Below, in pieces: positions 19,915 to 30,791 of a stretch of DNA of 64,000 nt. How positions within the stretch are numbered: the stretch's first letter is position 1; each line of letters opens with the position of its first letter. Source of the stretch: Icerya purchasi (lineage: Eukaryota; Arthropoda; Insecta; Hemiptera; Monophlebidae); the NCBI GenBank assembly GCA_039619475.1, contig CM077115.1, positions 498,191,352 to 498,255,351 on the forward strand. Reading direction: 5' to 3'. Under the pieces are notes generated by a model that searched no databases, was not told where the DNA came from, and saw only the letters and a program-made list of their open reading frames with translations. Made by a program: the position numbers and the translations under genes.

Positions 19915-22754
19915 CCCGTTGGCACCTTTCTAAAACTGATTGGGCTAAATTTCGTTCCTTGGTGGATTTCTCTCTCCCTTCTATTTGTGATGTTCCTGAT
20001 CCCTTCTTCTGTTACGATTTTTTCACTCAAACGGTAGGTTCTGCTCTCACTACATCTTCTACTCCTATTTCCAGCACGCGCATTCGCTTTTCTTCGTATG
20101 CCTCCTCACTCTGGTAGAACGAAGAGTGTAAAGCAGCGTTCCAAAAAAGTTCTGCTACCCTCAAAGCCTTCCGCTCTCATTCCTCTATGTCCAACTTCCT
20201 AGCCCACAAAGAAAAGCTCGTTGCATCCTTAAGTCCGTCAAAAGGAATTCTTGGAAGTCTTTCTGTTCCTCCTTCTCTAGAGATACGCCCTCCTCCCAAA
20301 TCTGGAAAGTGGCTAAGGCATTTAGATCACACTTTTCTGAGCGCCCTCGCTACTCCCACCCTTTCAAACCCCAGCTGGGGTCCTTCTTGGATTCCATTGC
20401 CACCCGTATGTCCCCTCCTTTGAAGAAACTGTTCTTCCTTCTTTTCCTGTTGACTCTAAACCTCACTTCTTGTATTCTCCTTTCCGTTACGATGAACTTG
20501 CATCCATTCATAATAAATCCACTTCGACTGCTCCTGGCCGGGACAGTTTCTCATTCCTTATTCTTAAAAATCTCTCTCCTGTCGCGCTGCTTTTCCTTAT
20601 CCATATTTTTAATTCTTTTTTCCTTTCTAGTTATACTCCAAAATCCTGGAACGACTTTATTGTCATTCCTATTCCTAAAAGAAATCAGTGTTCTTTCTGT
20701 CCCATTTCCCTGGCTTCTTATCTGTGTAAACTTTTTGAAGGTTTGATTAACAATCGTCTCGTGTAGTAGCTGGAGCACAATAATCTAGTCGGTCCTAATA
20801 TGTTTGGTTTTCGCCCTGGGCTTGAACCGGTTGATTGCATTAGTTATTTCCTTTCCAATGTCTATAAGTCTTTCCTAACTAAGAAATTAACCATTGCCTC
20901 CTTCGTGGACATCTCTTCTGCCTTTGATAATGTGCAACTTCCCTCTCTGGATTCCAAACTACTTTCTCTTAACCACCCTCCCGTCATCGTCATTCTCATA
21001 CTCAACCTCTTCCAGAACAGAACTCCTCTCCCTCCTTCTTTCTCCCTCCTCTTCGCTGACAACATTTTGGTCTGTTCCACCTCTGACAATCTGTCCGCCG
21101 CTATTGATGAGTTGAATAATTCACTGTCTATTCTTAACAATTCCCTTTCTCGTCTTCACCTCTCCCTTTCTCCTACCAAGTCGTCTTGTATCATTTTTCT
21201 CTCCGTCCATTTAACCGCGCCTTATCTCGCATCATTGTATCTGGTATTCCTATTCCCGTTGTCAATTCCATATGCTATTTTGGTCTTTTTTTGAATAGCC
21301 ACCTCACATTCCTTGAGCACTATAATTATCTCTATAAATCCTATCTTAGAATACTTAATCTCCTTAAACCTCTGTCTCCCCTCAGATGGGGAGGCGATCA
21401 GTTTATTCTTCTAATTCTTTTCAAAGTCATCATCCGATCCAAGCTCGACTATTGTTCCTTTATCTACGGTAATTCCTCTAAGGCTCTGCTCTCTAAACTT
21501 GACGCGATGCAGAACTCCTGCCTCCGTTTGTGCATTAGAGCCTTGAAATCCTCCCCCATTCCCGCAGTTCTATCAAAGTCGGTTACCCGACCACTGTTTT
21601 TTGCTGTTCTTAGCTTCAGTATTGCTTCTTGATTAAACGGCTTCCCATCTCCTCGTCTAAACTTATTTCCTCCTATCTATACATCAAAATCCGCTGGCGT
21701 TTTTCTGATCATAAAATACCAATCCTGTCGCTCATTGCTACCTGTCTTTCTAATTTTTCTCCTGTTGTCCTTTCCTACAACACTCTCCTGTACTTCTTTC
21801 ATGACTTCAATAGCCTATGGCAGCCTATCAAATTTTCCTCTCTCCCACTTCGAGCCAATTCCTCCGCTCACAGTGTAGTCAACAATGAATTTCTTCATTT
21901 GTTGAATTACTCTTTTCCTGCTCATGTATTGATCTTTACTGATGGTTCCAGGAGCGAGGACGGCGTGGGTGGTGCGTTTACTGCCCCGTCGCTTCAGCAT
22001 TCTGGGTCCTCCCGGCTTCCATCCTTCCGCACTATTTTTTCTGCCGAGTCGATATCGCTATTCTTCAGGCTGTCTCTGTTTTATTTCCTCTTTAAGCGAA
22101 CTTTCCCAATTCCTCATAATGTCGGACTCTAAAGACGTCCTTCAAGTCCTATCCTCTCCTCCTTCACATTCCTCTGATAGTATTATTCTCTCAATTCGTT
22201 CTCTTACCTCCACTCTGCAGTCATCCCGTTCTATTCTTATTGATTTTTTATGGATCCCCAGTCATTCCGGAATTGATGGCAATGGCGCAGCCGATTCTTT
22301 GTCTCGTTCTGCTGGTCGCCTTGATTCATTCCCCAACCATTTCACTTCTTCAGATATCCTTTTCTTATCCACCTCCAATCACACCAGACTTTGACAAGAT
22401 ATTTATCCCTCCCTATTTTGTAATCGTCATTCGCATTACCGTTTTATTCAGTCGATTCTTCGTTCCCTGTTTGGTTCCGTTCTGTTCTTTTCGGTCATCG
22501 CTCTTTTATTGTCTCCCTAATTCGTCTCCGGATCAATCACCCCTCCCCCTCTCTGTTGATTTCCTCTGTTGCCTTCTCCTTATTGTTCTCTTCACGATTG
22601 TGATTCTCCTCGTATATGTGGTGCTGATCACATTTTCTTCAAGTGTCCTGCTCTTCGTAATGAACACTTCCTTTTATACAGTCAGCTCTTGTCATTAGGT
22701 CTCCCTACTCCATATAACTTTTCCTTTATCCTCTCCTTTCCAATAAATATATAA
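19915..22754 (+). mobile_element. Family C LINE, copy C5, 5'-truncated, internally deleted
   Basis: C5 begins in the EN-RT linker (WHLSKTDWAKFRSL), continues through the EECKAAFQKSSATLK block and RT domains (STAPGRDSFSFLILKN near 20520, MFGFRPGLEPVDC at 20800). It then loses the LPQGS segment by internal deletion and has FADN for the catalytic FADD near 21053. Thumb and RNase H follow (IFTDGSRSEDGVGG near 21935, LWIPSHSGIDGNGAADSL near 22250). The C-terminal CPLHDCDSPRICGADHIFFK block follows, with the end cut at 22754. No poly-A tail is present. Confidence 0.8.
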
Positions 22755-23236
22755 AAAAATAAATAGGTGGTAGTTGAATAAAGTCCCAAAGATGTTCGTA
22801 CACCTATAGAATGAATTAATTCGACCTTTTAAAATCCAGTTTTTCTATATTCTTTTAGTTTTCTTTTATTCTTTTTAATCACTTCTGTTTTTCTCTTTTT
22901 TCTAAACACAGATTAGAATCTGATCGCAATCCTTTTCCTGCTTCTCATTACTGGCGGTAAATATACATTTCTTGCGCATATAACTTTTGTACTCGGTCTA
23001 ATGTTTTTAAGGACCTTTAATTCACAATAAACTGGCTGTAATTTTTACAAACGCGCATTCTTCTGTTTGGACTTAATTTTATTGTATACCGATAATATTT
23101 AAAAAAAACACAATACATCGAATTAACAACAGAGTCTCTTTATGAAGATGCCTTTAAAAAAAAAAAAAAAGTTGCAACAAAGTATAATTACTAAAAAGCG
23201 ATTTAATTTAGGAAACATTTATTAATTCGATTTTAG
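22755..23236 (+). other. Intron sequence, no gene seen
   Basis: AT-rich intron leading to the acceptor CGATTTTAG at 23228-23236. A-runs lie at 23100-23110 and 23156-23170. No coding was recognised. Confidence 0.65.
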
Positions 23237-23389
23237 GTGTGTCCGCGTTACTGTTGATGTCAATTTTTATGGATTCGTTGGGACCGAGAAAGTTGATCAT
23301 GAACTTTCTTTGTTTTTTCTTTCTTTTAATTATGTTGCTTATAACCGCAAATTCGCTCCCAGAAGTCACACAGCAAACTCCTATGATAG
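23237..23389 (+). CDS. nAChR-like subunit exon: end of TM1, TM2 pore helix
   Basis: With the split Gly codon from the previous exon it reads GVSALLLMSIFMDSLGPRK, then a hydrophobic TM2 LIMNFLCFFFLLIMLLITA and NSLPEVTQQTPMI, matching the TM1-loop-TM2-SLPxxxxTPLI layout of nicotinic subunits. The TM1-TM2 loop has GPRK where cation-selective nicotinic subunits usually have GEK, so the intermediate-ring Glu is missing. The acceptor is CGATTTTAG and the donor is G|GTAAAA, phase 1 on both sides. The next exon (54686) is 31.3 kb away and completes the codon. Confidence 0.9.
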
Positions 23390-23689
23390 GTAAAATATTT
23401 TTTGTTTTAGTTTTTGATTAGCAAAACGCGCGTCGTTTTAATATAAGAACTGTTTAAAACTTTTTTCAAAAATCACTTTTATATACAGGACGAAGAATTC
23501 TGCTTCGTATGTATTTAATATTTAGGAATTCGAAGAGTAAAAACAAAAAAAATTAACTTAGAGCTTAAAGACGTTTCTTATAATGCTTGTGATAACGAAT
23601 GTTTTCTAAATACTATTTCGCTCTGAGTAAAAATGAAGCGATTAATATGATGAGCTTCCAATAGAATCGTTAAAAAAAAAAAATGATAC

Positions 23690-23870
23690 AATAATAATAA
23701 TAATAAAAATAATAATAATAATCCAATCTAATCAAATCATTTATTTTATTATTATTATTATTCAATTTCCAGTTATGCGCAAAGTTGCGCGTGTAATGGA
23801 TTACCGATCAACAATAAAGAGCACTGAAAAAATAATAAATAAATAAATAAACGAATATTACAAAAAATAT
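23690..23870. repeat. Dispersed repeat with AATCA-rich and ATT tracts
   Basis: An (AAT)n tract, an AATCA-like run, then TTATTATT and a block TTATGCGCAAAGTTGCGC lead into TAAATAAATAAA. The TGCGCAAA..GCGC block and the AATCA run repeat those at 16603-16690 in the same orientation. Read on the minus strand, the repeat would end in a GATTT-type microsatellite, as some LINE and SINE 3' tails do. The family is not identified. Confidence 0.45.
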
Positions 23871-23939
23871 AACAAGAAAAAAAAAATTACTTGAAGAGTT
23901 TTTTCAAGTCAGGAAATATTAATATAGTCAACAGCTGAT

Positions 23940-24284
23940 AAGAATCAGTCGATCTCTGCAGATCCTCTTCCGCTCGCTCCAAACCAGAGTAACGCGACCA
24001 GTAAGATTATTACACACACAACCACCTCTCACACGTACACAACTAACCCGCACACACATGCCACTACCACGCTTACACAAGTACCTACCCCACACACGCA
24101 ACCGATCATCCGATCAACAGACAACACGCACCACCTCCACACCGCAGCCGTAGCAATATCGTCAACCGCTACCGTCAAACAAAGCACTACACACTCCCGC
24201 GCCGCGGATGCAGATAATAATCAACTAAATGGCACGTTAGTTAATAAAATTAAAATTCAAACCGACTCTTCTGAAAATCTTAAT

Positions 24285-24319
<35 letters not shown>

Positions 24320-26799
24320 ATGGGTTCGTCAGCGAGGACATTAGCCCAAGAAATGGGAATAGAGAAAAAATCAGATTTTTATGAGGCGTGAAACATTCAA
24401 CAAGAATGTATCAAGCGCCTGGATGACAGAAGGAGAAGGAAGGGAAAGAATAAATGCAGCACAATAGGGAGTAGGAACATTGTTTGATAAGAGAGAGGAG
24501 TAAAAGGAAGATTGTTCAGATGAAAGTGATGAACATTCGAACATTATGTGATCAGGATCACATACATGTTGACTGTTAAGAGGATGTAATGGACAATACG
24601 GAGATGCCGCGAGAGAGAATCGGAAAAGCGACGAGGGAAGCCAGCTGTGCCCAAAGCGGAGGCGGCATATTGCCGAGATGCTGGAGCGACGCATAAAAGG
24701 GAAGTCAAGAAATCAGGAACAGAAAGGAAGAGAAGGCTGGATGGACAAGTAAAAGGAATCCGGGTTTGAGAATGAGGAGTAGTAGGAGTTAAACCATAAT
24801 TGGTTGTGCGCTGCAGAGGACAGAAGATTAATATTGACGGATGGAAAAGTAGTAAGGAACCTGCCGGAAGAAGAAGCTCGCCGAGCTAATAAGTCAACTG
24901 ACTCATTTCCTTCTATTCCAGAATGGCTAGGGATCCAAAGGAAATTAACCTCGATTGCACAAAAAAGAAAGAGGTCATGGATCAAGGAACGTATAAAAAG
25001 GATTACATAATCAGTAGAGTGGGGAGGCAGAGGAGATGCAACAGCCTGTAGCACGCTTTGAGAGTCTGATAGAATAAGGAAATTACGAGAGACCTTCGAA
25101 GATCTGATGAAGAAAAGTGCATGGAGGATAGCAATAGACTCGGCACAGAAAGTTGAACAGAAGGAAGGAAGTTTAAAGGACTCAGAGTGATTTAATGAAG
25201 GACAAAGAAAGGCTGCACCAACTCCACTTGGGCTCTTGGAACCGTCCGTGTAGATTGTAACGTGGTTAGAATAGTGGGAGTTTAAGGTATGTAAAAATTC
25301 CGATCTAACGGCGTGATGCAGAACGGCTGTAGGGGGAGCAGAAGAGTAAAAGCAATTAATTGGATGAAGAAAGGAGGAAAAGTTAAAAGAAAAATATGGG
25401 AGCTTATCGCAAGTGTGAATGTATGGTAAAAATTGAAGGAGTCGAGTAGAAATAAGAGACAGAATTGGTGTTTTATTGGCACTAAATCGCCAATCCTTTA
25501 AATAAACAAAATATCTCTTTCGCTGATAAAGTGAAGTCAACGAAAATAACACCGCTAACAGCTTTTAATCACCCAAAAGACGAACAAGGCATCATCCTGC
25601 CTTATTTCCCGCCTCATTCGCTCAGAGACTATTTTACTGTGGTGAAATCAGTCACTGGCAGTAATCTCGATATAATTTCGGGGTCTCGCATCAGTCGAGA
25701 CCGCATAATTATTTTCCTGAAATCACAAAAAATAACTGACGAATGTTTTGCCGGAGGCGGAACAATTACATTAGCAGAGCGGACAATTCAGGCAGCACGA
25801 ATTAGACAACCGGCTAATAGAGTTGTTTTATCAAACGTATCGGCCACTATACCAAATGAAACACTTTCGTCATATCTCGCTTCTGCACTATCCCTTAAGC
25901 TACTGTTACCAATATCAATATTAAGAGTCAACCCCTCGGACGATGAGTTTGCACACGTAATAAGCTGGCGAAGACAGGTGTATGTGGAGCATGTGAACCG
26001 TGCAAATATTCCTAGATCATTTCTCCTACGAAATAATGACCACGATCATAGAATTTTCATACAAATCGAAGACCACGTGTGTCCAAACTGCAGAAAAGAG
26101 AATAAACTGGTGAACACGCAACAAGAAAGTCACCCCAGCCGTCCAGACACCATCTGCCAACCTCAACAGCCAACCACGGACCATGATAGCGATGTGCCCC
26201 AAACAGTACATAATGAAACCCACGTCTCCCCCTTAACGGTAGACACCAGATGTCCCGACAAAATAAATTCAAATGCCACAATTGAGCAGCCGGAAATAGA
26301 GATGGACACAGACGCTAGTCCGCTGAAACGGCCTCATCCCAAGACCCCAGAAGCAGTTGCTGACCCGAGACCGCCGGTTTTCCCATCACGGCCGCTACCT
26401 AAACGACCAGCTTTCTACATTAATCAACCAGATAACACAGAGGAGCATGTACCAATTGAGGCGCATAACGAACAGCCAACCCTAGAGCCAGGAGACGTAA
26501 CTGGAAAAGCCACACACCTTTTCAACGCTGAACAACCAACGTTTATGATGGGATTTGAAGAATTCAAAACATTTATCTAGGCAGTTGCGACGAACCCAAA
26601 GTACATTTCCTATGCAACTGATTATACAAGGAACTATGACGAACTGGTATACATGCTTGCAGCAGTTAAACCATATCTTACCGGTAGAAGCATTAAAAGT
26701 CGCTGCTCCCGAATTATAAGAAAATTATCGGATCAAACTATCACGACGTCTGAAGACGAGCGACATCATAGCGACGGCAACGTATCCAACACAAATTAA
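23940..26799 (+). pseudogene. Family A ORF1 of A2, split by C6, with an internal stop
   Basis: The Thr/His/Pro-rich N-terminal part (VPTPHTQPIIRSTDN and onward to SSENLNS) lies at 23940-24286. After C6 the frame resumes at ISFADKVKSTK near 25513. The conserved core runs from DEQGIILPYFPP (near 25578), through NVSATIPNE, to HVISWRRQVYV (near 25955). DHVCPNC is the single Cys pair. A TAG at 26578-26580 cuts the conserved C-terminal domain, which otherwise continues to TAA at 26797-26799. The N-terminus ahead of 23940 is unclear. Its role is inferred as RNA binding. Confidence 0.8.
24287..25512 (-). mobile_element. Family C LINE, copy C6, inserted in ORF1 of A2
   Basis: A poly-T at 24287-24316 marks the 3' tail. 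Reading the minus strand from about 25512 gives thumb remnants (KDWRFSANKTPILSL), RNase H (TIYTDGSKSPSGVGAAF, CAESIAILHALFF, LILSDSQSVLQ, FLWIPSHSGIEGNESVDLLA) and the C-terminal domain (RLRFGHSWLPSSLFRFSL, CDPDHIMFECSSL) ending near 24371. RNase H and the C-terminal domain are each open but in different frames. It shares subfamily features with C10 at 56505 (SSSGRFLTTFPSVNI). No long target-site duplication was resolved. Confidence 0.85.
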
Positions 26800-29184
26800 T
26801 AAACTTCCGTTGTCCATAAAATCTTACAAAGTCAGTACAATATTACAACCTTATTTAGAACCAAGATGGCAGTAGAATCTTGTTTAATGCAGTGGAACTG
26901 TCGCGGTTTTAATAACAACCGTGCTGAACTGATGCAGTTAATTGCACGGCATAACCCCTACGCTTTATGCTTACAAGAATCACACCTCAAATCAAAACAT
27001 CAACCGAGAGTAAAAAACTATAAACTCTTTAGATGTGACAATACGCAAGGTATGAGAGCGAAAGGAGATGTTCTATCTCTCATCCACACCTCTATCCCCG
27101 CGTACCCAGTCCGTCTCAACTCCTCTTTACAAGTTATTGCCGTCACCATACATGCCCCTCTTTTATCGAACTCTCCAGTTACACTATGTAACTGTTATAT
27201 TCCCCCGAACAGCATGAATAGTGTCCACGAACTCGAGTCCATTATAACACAACTTCCTAAACCGATAATACTATTAAGGGACTTCAACGCTCATTCCCCG
27301 ATCTGGGGATCAAGACAAACAAACAAACATGGAGCAATCCTCACTAAACTTCTTTTAAATACTGATTTATGCTTTATTCCCCAACCTACACACACTCATT
27401 TTAACCTCTCATACCATGTGTTCTCGACTATTGACTTAGCGTTCTCCTCCCCTGTCCTATATCCTAAATTGGAGTCGGTAGTACTGCCCGACTTGTGTTT
27501 CAGCGACCACTTCCCTATTTTAATACATACCACAAGTCCTATACCAAACGTCTCCACATCAATAACTCCTCGCTTCTTATTCCACAAAGCAAATTGGGAA
27601 ACGTTTCGTGACAAGGTCTCTGTCCCACATCAACTCAGGACCTCTGCGGTAGAAAATATCAGGATACTTCTTGAGGCTATGTTTACTGCAGCGGAAACGG
27701 CGATCCCTAAATCTACCCCCTCGCCCCGCCCACGCCGTGTTTCCTGGTGGTGCAGTGAAATTGCCGTAGCAATACGAAACCGTAAACGAGCTCAATTAAG
27801 ATGAAGAAGCGAGAATCCTGGACCTCTTTCATTAATTCAATAGCCCAATCCACATCTAACCAAATGACTTGGGCAAAAATTAAATCGATGAATGGCCTTA
27901 ATCGATCCAAACCCCCTACCTCATTAATCCATAACAACTCAGTTGTATCCGATCCAAGCAATGTTGCGGATATCTTCGCTTGGCACTACCAGAATGAGTC
28001 CTCCTCCTTAGTCTATTCCACCAAGTTTACATCTAGAAAAGCTTCTTATGAACAACAAGAATTATCCTTCCTTCAACAGTCCACGGATGCTTTCAACAGC
28101 AAATTTTCCTTGGCTGAATTAAACTTTCAACTCAAATTTCATACTCGAAACAGTGCACCTGGTCCCGACTCTGTTCATCCATACATGGTTAAGTATTTGC
28201 CAGCGCAGGCAAAAGAGTTTCTTCTTAATATTTATAAACAAATATGGGTATCTGGCGATATTCCTCAATTCTAGAAAATGGCATACATTATTCCTATATT
28301 AAAACCAAATAAAAATCCATTCCGTCCTGAAAGCTATCCTCCAATTTCTCTTTTAAACGTCTTATCTAAAGTAATGGAAAAAATGGTAAACAGGCGCCTC
28401 CTTTTTGTCCTTGAACAGAATAATATCCTTTCTCCTATACAAGCCGGAGGGCGTAAAGCGAGATCGACAGGTGATCACTTAATAACTTTGCAACGGCAAA
28501 TAATAACGAGCTTCCACCGCCATCAACATACGTATGCGGTCTTTTTCGATTTAGAAAAAGCATTTGATCGCATATGGCGGCATGGATTATTGCTAAAGCT
28601 CAAACCCTCAGGAATAAATGGCCAGATGGGTAATTATGTCGCTAGCTTTTTAAGCAACCGAACGATCCGGGTTAAGATCGCTACATCATTATCAGCACCC
28701 ATTCCAACGGAGAATGACGTGCCACAAGGCTCTGCTCTGAGTGCAACCTTATTCATAATTTACGTCAATGACATAGCCGAATGCATCTCGCCGCCTATAA
28801 CCGCCCGGCTGTTTATCGATGATCTTAACATCTCCTTATCGTCCAATTTCCCTCCTATCGCTCAAAAAATACTCCAGAAAACTATCGATAAAATACAGAG
28901 TTGGTCTGATAACAACGGCCTAGCCATCTCGGCAAGTAAATCCGTATATGTTGATTTCTGCAGGGGGCGCCGTTCCTCTCCAAGTGTATCCCTAAATCTA
29001 AACAATCTTCCTCTTCCTCAGAAGGCCACCGTCAAATTCCTTGGATTAATCTTTAAGGTGTGATTTGCGATTAGTTTGAACGGTTGAGTGTTAACGCGTT
29101 TATTTGACAAGGAGCAGAGATTATTCAAGTAAGATTGTTTCATTATCTATTTAACCGTTATCAGTGATAAAATATTAATTCACT

Positions 29185-30021
29185 ATGCCGAAAGCAAAAT
29201 CATCAAAAGTAACGAGTAATTCGAACCTAGACTTTAAAAGACAGCTGAGTGACAACAGCGCTACTGCGAACGAACCCATTACCAAAAAAATCGCTAAATC
29301 AATGATGTGCGAAGAGGAGAAAGTAGTTCTTAATGCAGCGGCACAGCAATGTTCCATCCAAGAAATCAAGAGTGAATTTATGGAAATAAAGAGGTGTATG
29401 GAGTTCATTTCAGCAAAGTGCGATGAATTAGTACAAATGCAAGGATCACTGGTAAACGAAGTTAAGGCGTTAAGGGATCAGGTGCAAGTTCTAACGACGG
29501 AAATTAAGAACAAAGACAGCCAAATCGCCGAATTAAAAACGTCAGTTAATGAGCTGCAGCAATACGGTAGACGTGAAAACATCGAAATACATGGAGTCAC
29601 AGAAACACCGGGAGAAATCACCGCAGAAATAGTTATTAAAATAGCAGAGAAAATGAATATCGAAGTGAAAAAGGAAGATATCTTAGCTAGCCACAGGGTT
29701 CCGAGCAGGAACTTGAAACTTCCTAAACCAATCATCGCGAAAACGGGCAGAAGAATAGCGGATTTATTTTTTGACAAAAAAAGACAAACAAAAATTTTCG
29801 ATAAAGAAATATCGGGCAACGACGAAAGCCCATTGCAGATTTATGTTAATGAAAACTTAACTAAATATTATAAACATTTACTGTGGCAGACGAAGGAGAA
29901 GGGAAGAGTACTTAATTATAAGTTCATATGGACAAAACGAGGGAAGATATTTGCCAGGAAAAACGAGCAAGAACGCATTTTGCATATTAGAAATGAAGAC
30001 GATTTGAACAAATTACTATAA
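29185..30021 (+). CDS. Family B ORF1: coiled-coil RNA-binding protein, 278 aa
   Basis: Residues 1-45 are basic and polar. Residues ~55-125 form a heptad-like helix (SIQEIKSEFMEIKRCMEFI to KDSQIAELKTSVNELQQYG) consistent with a trimerising coiled coil. The following YGRRENIEIHGV and the block to VYVNENLTKYYKHLLW plus FIWTKRGKIFARKNEQERI resemble the RRM and C-terminal domains of L1-ORF1-like proteins found in several insect LINE clades. No zinc knuckle is seen. The frame is fully open from ATG 29185 to TAA. It would coat element RNA and chaperone priming. Confidence 0.85.
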   Translation: MPKAKSSKVTSNSNLDFKRQLSDNSATANEPITKKIAKSMMCEEEKVVLNAAAQQCSIQEIKSEFMEIKRCMEFISAKCDELVQMQGSLVNEVKALRDQVQVLTTEIKNKDSQIAELKTSVNELQQYGRRENIEIHGVTETPGEITAEIVIKIAEKMNIEVKKEDILASHRVPSRNLKLPKPIIAKTGRRIADLFFDKKRQTKIFDKEISGNDESPLQIYVNENLTKYYKHLLWQTKEKGRVLNYKFIWTKRGKIFARKNEQERILHIRNEDDLNKLL

Positions 30022-30147
30022 TAAGATTATTTGGAGATAAACGGAAAGTCTTTATTAGTGGAATATGTATGAGATAAACGGATGTGTGTGTGGCAGTATG
30101 AATGTGGCGGTTAGGTGCAAGTACGCAGGCGGTAAAGCGAAGAGAAG

Positions 30148-30726
30148 ATGGAAAGTAGTGTTGTACAGAGGACGAGATTGTATAGGTATTTGTTAAAAGT
30201 ATTATTAGTTGTAAAAACTTCGATAACGTCGGGCATGGTTCTTAAAAGAATTAACATGGTTAAGAAGTGTGGAGAGGTAATTGTGACAGTTGTCGAGAGT
30301 AATGTCAGTATGTTTATAGCGTTAGGCGGTGTAGAGAGGACGGGTGGTGTTTTTGTAATTGATAGTGTTGTGAATAGTCCGTTTTGCGGAATAGTAAGTG
30401 GACTGAGAGTGTTGGCTCGTGGTGTTAAGTTTACGGGCCGGCTTCACCGTCTGCGTAAACTAATATTAAAAGGGGTACAAATGTGCGTGAGTGATGCATG
30501 TGTGAGATTATCTATTTTGTCTGTTATAGGTTGCAAATGGCGTGTATGTAATCATGTGGCGGAATCTATGATTAGTTTAACATGTAGATTACATTTACGT
30601 TTAACGATTAATCAAAATTCGATCGATTCTATTTTATATAAGCAAGGTATTAATCTAAAATCAGCGCCGTTGCGAAATCGATTAGATGTTAAACAAATTG
30701 AAAACTGTTTTTCGCATGCATCATGA
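30148..30726 (+). CDS. Family B extra ORF between ORF1 and ORF2, 192 aa, unknown
   Basis: An ATG-initiated frame of 192 codons lies in the ORF1-ORF2 spacer, in the same frame as ORF1 (126 nt after its stop) but not that of ORF2. The product is basic and Val/Leu-rich with scattered cysteines (CKWRVCNHVAESM, LTCRLHLRL). No known domain is recognised. A stop-free run this long in an AT-rich context is notable, but the stretch is GT-rich, which lowers stop frequency. It may be a coding ORF, a leader that affects ORF2 translation, or chance. Confidence 0.4.
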   Translation: MESSVVQRTRLYRYLLKVLLVVKTSITSGMVLKRINMVKKCGEVIVTVVESNVSMFIALGGVERTGGVFVIDSVVNSPFCGIVSGLRVLARGVKFTGRLHRLRKLILKGVQMCVSDACVRLSILSVIGCKWRVCNHVAESMISLTCRLHLRLTINQNSIDSILYKQGINLKSAPLRNRLDVKQIENCFSHAS

Positions 30727-30791
30727 TTGTTTAGTTGCTGTTGAGCTTATCCCCTTCTTATGCAGAAAACCAATTCTGCTTCGGTGAGAAA

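Noticed and set aside
24001..24240. Microsatellite-like ACAC-rich stretch or CRISPR-like repeat
   Set aside because: It is in frame with a Thr/His/Pro-rich ORF1 N-terminus, has no regular spacers, and the genome is eukaryotic.
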